NCBI RefSeq assembly: GCF_001611795.1
Contig: NZ_CP015098.1
Coordinates: forward strand, 4,340,001-4,404,000
DNA length: 64,000 bases
Direction: 5' to 3'
Source: Streptomyces qaidamensis
GTDB lineage: Bacteria; Actinomycetota; Actinomycetes; Streptomycetales; Streptomycetaceae
Under the pieces are notes generated by a model. The model was not told the origin of the DNA. It was given only the letters and a program-made list of their open reading frames with translations, and did no database searches. Positions 60,613-64,000 of the stretch are shown here, one piece after another. Made by a program: the position numbers and the translations under genes. Position 1 is the stretch's first letter, and the number at the start of each line of letters is the position of its first letter.

Positions 60613-61335
60613 TCAGGGGGTGTTGTGCGCACCGACGATCCGGCGGGCGAGGTCGCGCAGTTTCACGTTCTCCCGCTGGGAGGCCCGCACCAGGCTCTCG
60701 AAGGCCGCGGACGCGTCGATGCCCTGGCGTTCCATGAGGATGCCGGTGGCCTGGCCGATCAGGTCCCTGGTGTGCATGGCCTCGGTGAGCTGCTCGCGCA
60801 CGGTCGCCGAGTCCAGGGCGATGCTGACGTGCGCGCTGAACAGCCGGCCGACGCGCGTGGCCTCCTCGTCGAAGACGCCCGGCTTGCGCGCGTACGCCGT
60901 GAGGACGGTGAGCCGGCGACGGTCGGCGCGCAACCGCAGCGACAGCGCGGAGCGCAGCCCCAGCGCCGCGAGCACGTCCCAGCCGTCGTCCGCCTCGCTG
61001 TCCGTTATGCGCGCCACCGGGCTGTTCCACAACTGGTCCCACAGGCCGTGCTGTTCGCGGCCGGTGTGCCGGGACTCGGCGGAGCGCACGACCTCGTCGG
61101 TCCAGGCGAGCGTGCGGAGCTTGTCGCCGCGCTCGATCACGGAGATGCCGGCGTGCTCGGCGCCCGGCATGAGATGGACCGCCAGCCGGACCGCCGTGCG
61201 CAGGGCGCTGTGCGGCGTGAGGGTTTCGTGCAGCTGCTGAGAAGCCACCGTGAGGGCTTCGGCCAGCTCGGCGCCAGCCGGAAAACGGGGCAAATCAGGA
61301 AACTCGGACGCAGCCACCACGAACCTCTTCGGCAT
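60613..61335 (-). CDS. GAF-ANTAR transcription antitermination regulator (2)
   Basis: 240 aa from ATG 61335 (a longer frame has no support). Starts MPKRFVVAASEFPDLPRFPAG, a GAF-type domain follows (RTAVRLAVHLMPGAEHAGISV), and ANTAR at the end (TRDLIGQATGILMERQGIDASAAFESLVRASQRENVKLRDLA). Same organisation as the gene just downstream, so a tandem duplication is likely. RNA targets cannot be assigned. Confidence 0.9.
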   Translation of the reverse strand: MPKRFVVAASEFPDLPRFPAGAELAEALTVASQQLHETLTPHSALRTAVRLAVHLMPGAEHAGISVIERGDKLRTLAWTDEVVRSAESRHTGREQHGLWDQLWNSPVARITDSEADDGWDVLAALGLRSALSLRLRADRRRLTVLTAYARKPGVFDEEATRVGRLFSAHVSIALDSATVREQLTEAMHTRDLIGQATGILMERQGIDASAAFESLVRASQRENVKLRDLARRIVGAHNTP

Positions 61336-61551
61336 GCACGGCCATGGCCGTGCGCAGGAGAGCTCCGCAGCACATTCCCGACTGCGAGCACAGGACGGAC
61401 AGCACTCTAACTGTTCGGTTGCCTCCAAGTGACGCCCGGCCGACGCCGCTGCGGGGCGCTTCCACCACCCGCCCCCCGCATGGTGGAATGGCGCCACGGG
61501 TCAGGAAGCGGCCTTACCGGAAACCGGACGAACGTCTGCCAGGTGAGTGCC

Positions 61552-61905
61552 GTGACCTTCTTCACGAATCCCACAGAACCGCGCGACCTCCCCGGTCGCG
61601 TCCACCTCACGATGCCCGCCGAGATCGACTTCTGCAACGCGGCGGAGCTGCTGCCGCTCGTCCTGTCCGCGGCCGGGGCCCGGCGTGACCGGCTGGAGGT
61701 CCTCGTCCTCGACCTGAGCACGACCTCCTTCATGGACTCCCAGGGCGTCCGCCTCGTCAACGACGTGCGGCGCCGGCTGCCTCCCGGGGCCGTGCTGCGT
61801 CTGGTGGCCCGGCCCGAGGGGATCACCGCCCGCGTCCTGGAGCTGACCGGCCTGCGCCGGGACGTCCCCGTGTACGACGACCTCGCCGAAGCCCTGGCGT
61901 CGTAG
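61552..61905 (+). CDS. STAS-domain anti-sigma factor antagonist
   Basis: 117 aa. STAS fold: RVHLTMPAEIDFCNAAELLP, then VLVLDLSTTSFMDSQGVRLV with the phosphorylatable Ser in DSQG, and VPVYDDLAEAL. In Streptomyces such proteins free SigB/SigF-type sigma factors by binding their anti-sigma kinases. GTG at 61552 has AGGTGA ahead; a longer frame is not supported. 10 nt upstream of the PPOX gene, so cotranscribed. Confidence 0.87.
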   Translation: MTFFTNPTEPRDLPGRVHLTMPAEIDFCNAAELLPLVLSAAGARRDRLEVLVLDLSTTSFMDSQGVRLVNDVRRRLPPGAVLRLVARPEGITARVLELTGLRRDVPVYDDLAEALAS

Positions 61906-61915
61906 GCTGCCGCAC

Positions 61916-62386
61916 ATGGCACCGAACATCGCGACGAACACCCGCGTCTCCCTGGACGAGTTGCTCGACTTCGTGCGCCCCCGGCACCACGCGATCCTGC
62001 TGACCCGCAGGACCGACGGTGGCCCCCAGGGCTCCCCGCTGACCTGCGGTGTCGACGACTCCGGCCGGATCGTGGTCTCCACCTACCCGGAGCGCGCCAA
62101 GACCCGCAACGCCAAGCGGGACCCCCGCGTGAGCCTGCTCGTGCTCAGCGACGACTGGAACGGCCCCTGGGTGCAGATCGACGGCACGGCCGAGGTCGTC
62201 GACTCCCCCGACTCCGTCGAACCGCTTGTCGAGTACTACCGGAACATCGCCGGGGAGCACCCGGACTGGGACGAGTACCGCGCGGCCATGCTCAAGCAGG
62301 GCAAGTCGATCATCCGGATCACGCCGGAGCGGTGGGGGCCGGTGGCGACCGGGGGGTTCCCGGCGCGGCTGGTCGAAGGGGAGTAG
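61916..62386 (+). CDS. PPOX-class F420-dependent oxidoreductase
   Basis: 156 aa split-barrel flavin/F420 enzyme: RHHAILLTRRTDGGPQGSPLT, VVSTYPERAKTRNAKRDPRVSLLVL and a C-terminal SIIRITPERWGPVATGGFP. Members reduce quinones or other small substrates with coenzyme F420. Substrate unknown. It lies 10 nt behind the STAS gene and ends one nt from the convergent tetR-type gene. Confidence 0.9.
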   Translation: MAPNIATNTRVSLDELLDFVRPRHHAILLTRRTDGGPQGSPLTCGVDDSGRIVVSTYPERAKTRNAKRDPRVSLLVLSDDWNGPWVQIDGTAEVVDSPDSVEPLVEYYRNIAGEHPDWDEYRAAMLKQGKSIIRITPERWGPVATGGFPARLVEGE

Positions 62387-62387
62387 G

Positions 62388-63167
62388 TCAGCGCTCCGCG
62401 GCGGCTTCCCGCTCGCGGGTGACCATCGCCTCGATGCCCGCGATCAGCAGTTCCAGCGCGAATTCGAAGTCGCGCTCCAGCATCTCGGCGACCGTGTCGC
62501 CGCCGCGGGCCGCCATGATCTCCCGCGACTCCTTCAGGACGTCGGCGGCCTGCGGGGCGGCGGTCACGGCGTTCAGCGTCTGCTGGAAGTACTCGTCGAC
62601 GCTCATGCCGCCGGCCGTGGCCCGGGAGGCGAGGTGGCCCTCCAGGGTGCCGTAGCCGTAGACGAACTGGAAGACGGCCGAGATCGTGCTCGTCATGCGT
62701 TTCGCGGGCAGGCCGGTCCTGCGGACGACGCGCTGGACCACCCGGGAGAACGCCAGGCTGTTGGGGCCGATGTTGAGGAAGACCCCGACCAGCGCGGACA
62801 CCCAGGGGTGCCGCACGAGCAGCGTCCGGTACTCCCGGGCGAGCGCCCGCACCTGGTCCCGCCAGTCCTCGCCGGCGTCCGGATCGGGCAGCCGCATCCC
62901 GCCCATGACCTCGTCCAGGGCCAGTTCGAGCAGGTCGTCCTTGGTGTCGACGTACCAGTAGACGGACATCGCGGTGACGTTCAGCTCACCGGCCAGCCGC
63001 CGCATCGAGAATTTGGCCAGTCCTTCGGCGTCCAGCAGCCGCACGGTGACCTCGATGATGCGCGCCCGGTCCAGTCCCGAGGGCTGCCCGCCACCGCGCC
63101 GCCGGTGCGCCGTGCCCTCCAGCCAGACGCTGGACCGCGGCTGATCCTGCCGGGCGGCTTTCGTCAT
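62388..63167 (-). CDS. TetR-family transcriptional regulator
   Basis: 259 aa. N-terminal HTH (RIIEVTVRLLDAEGLAKFSMRRLAGELNVTAMSVYWYVDTKDDLLEL) and a long ligand-binding C-terminal domain of the TetR_C (TetR/ActII-like) type. The first ~30 residues are a basic tail. Its position behind the MFS gene on the same strand suggests it represses that transporter and itself. Confidence 0.92.
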   Translation of the reverse strand: MTKAARQDQPRSSVWLEGTAHRRRGGGQPSGLDRARIIEVTVRLLDAEGLAKFSMRRLAGELNVTAMSVYWYVDTKDDLLELALDEVMGGMRLPDPDAGEDWRDQVRALAREYRTLLVRHPWVSALVGVFLNIGPNSLAFSRVVQRVVRRTGLPAKRMTSTISAVFQFVYGYGTLEGHLASRATAGGMSVDEYFQQTLNAVTAAPQAADVLKESREIMAARGGDTVAEMLERDFEFALELLIAGIEAMVTREREAAAER

Positions 63168-63311
63168 GGCGCACCTACCTCTGCTTTCGAACGCCGATCA
63201 TGCCAGGCGCCCCGGAAGGGCGCGGGGCTGTGCCGATGTACGGCTCCGCCGCGTGGGCGCGCTCCGCCGCAACGGCCCCGCACCCGCGCGATGACCGCAC
63301 ACCCCGAGCTC

Positions 63312-64000
63312 CTAGGCGGACTCTGCCCGCTCAGCACGCCGAAGCAACGCCGCCGCGACCAGCCCGCCCGCCAGCACGGCAACCGCACCCACCAGCTGAC
63401 TGGTCTCCAGCCCTGAGGCGAACGCGTCGGAGATCCTGGCCTTCTCCTCGGCCGAGTCGGCCGCGGTCAGCGCCGCCGGCAACGATGCGGCGGACACGGC
63501 GACCAGCGAGGCGAACCGGGAGTTGAGCACGGCGCCGAGGACGGCGACGCCCAGTCCGTTGCCGAACTCCGCGAGCGTCCCGTTGATCCCCGCTCCGACC
63601 CCCGCCTTCTCGGGCGGTATCGCGCCCATGATCGCGTTGGCCATCGCCGGCATGGACAGCGCCACACCCGCCCCCATCACGACCAGTCCGAGCAGCATGC
63701 CCTCGTACCCGTGCCCTCCGAGCAGCGCGATCGCCGCGAGCCCGGCGGACACCAGGGTCATGCCGAGCGCGATCGCCGCCGGGGTGCCCGCCTTGAGGAC
63801 CAGCTTCGCCCCGGCCCCCGTGAAGTTGAGCGCGACGACGGTCAGCGCCAGCGGCGCCGTCCGCAGCCCCGCGTCCAGCGGCTCGTAGCCGAGGACGAAC
63901 TGCAGGTGCTGGGTGAGCAGGAACAGTGACCCCGTCATGCCGAACGCCACGAGGATCGCGCCCGCGACCGCGCCCACGAATTTCTGGTTGCGGAAGAAGT
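63312..64000 (-). CDS. MFS transporter, 5' part outside window
   Basis: C-terminal half of a major facilitator (DHA2-like) exporter. The frame is open to the right window edge, so the gene is partial; an internal GTG at 63977 is not a start. Seven hydrophobic spans are visible (VAGAILVAFGMTGSLFLLTQ, PLALTVVALNFTGAG, ALGMTLVSAGLAAIALLGG, MLLGLVVMGAGVALSMPAMA, NGLGVAVLGAVL, QLVGAVAVLAGGLVAAALL). The terminal turn KARISDAFASGLETSQLVG is typical of 14-TM drug exporters. The TetR gene 144 nt downstream is its probable regulator. Confidence 0.9.
   Translation of the reverse strand, partial: FFRNQKFVGAVAGAILVAFGMTGSLFLLTQHLQFVLGYEPLDAGLRTAPLALTVVALNFTGAGAKLVLKAGTPAAIALGMTLVSAGLAAIALLGGHGYEGMLLGLVVMGAGVALSMPAMANAIMGAIPPEKAGVGAGINGTLAEFGNGLGVAVLGAVLNSRFASLVAVSAASLPAALTAADSAEEKARISDAFASGLETSQLVGAVAVLAGGLVAAALLRRAERAESA

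Overview
The window is high-GC actinobacterial chromosome, almost certainly Streptomyces. The evidence is strong G/C bias at third codon positions, GTG starts, the developmental regulator BldC, an Lsr2-type nucleoid protein, two SigB/SigF-type sigma factors in tandem, ANTAR and SpoIIE regulators, and an IdeR/DmdR-type iron box. From memory, the gene order matches the S. coelicolor SCO4034-SCO4093 core region (sigN, sigF ... bldC, hrpA), so most of the window is conserved housekeeping and regulatory DNA rather than an accessory island. No transposase, integrase, prophage gene or CRISPR array was seen.

Layout. 1-6 kb: 3' part of a metallophosphoesterase, a tRNA Glu-Asp-Phe cluster, the helicase gene hrpA, and a second identical tRNA-Asp. 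6-10 kb: a small CxxC protein, bldC with a strong terminator, a conserved hypothetical, valine dehydrogenase, and a DUF3073 protein. 10-31 kb: purine synthesis genes (purM, purF, purL-purQ-purS, purC, purD) on the minus strand. They are interleaved with a META lipoprotein, a mycothiol-dependent-type enzyme, an M23 peptidase, an ArsR regulator with a palindromic operator, the Lsr2 paralogue, and an ABC transporter plus two-component system lying between two near-identical tRNA-Gly genes. Also here are a dimethylformamidase-like protein and a membrane protein that looks like an M48 protease without its HExxH site. 30-36 kb: dnaX, the small SRP RNA, tRNA-Ser, and a run of small actinobacterial proteins. 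36-46 kb: a PAS/GAF/SpoIIE/ATPase phosphatase, a DUF72 protein with a repeat-derived tail, a CopC-CopD fusion, and an apparently iron-regulated locus. That locus has a cupin, a siderophore-type acyltransferase and a penicillin-acylase-like hydrolase diverging from a siderophore-interacting reductase across an iron box. 46-49 kb is the most disturbed stretch: imperfect ~158-bp repeats, a 39-bp tandem array, and a broken HerA-like ATPase gene. 49-55 kb: a LytR_C protein, upp, the tadA pair, tRNA-Ser, a Dabb protein, sigF and sigN. 55-64 kb: a MarR regulator with paired operator-like sites, an MFS exporter fused to three carboxypeptidase-regulatory-like (CnaB-like) repeats, a YceI protein carrying the same domain, two GAF-ANTAR regulators, a STAS protein, a PPOX/F420 oxidoreductase, a TetR regulator and an MFS transporter cut by the window end.

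How the genes work together. The pur genes together encode most steps from PRPP to SAICAR, and upp feeds pyrimidine salvage. BldC, the Lsr2 paralogue, SigF and SigN tie the region to development and chromatin silencing. Two loci stand out as possible little-studied systems. One is the MarR / MFS-CnaB / YceI-CnaB unit near 56-60 kb. The other is the iron-box acylase-acyltransferase-reductase locus near 42-46 kb. SCO numbers and family names are recalled, not searched.
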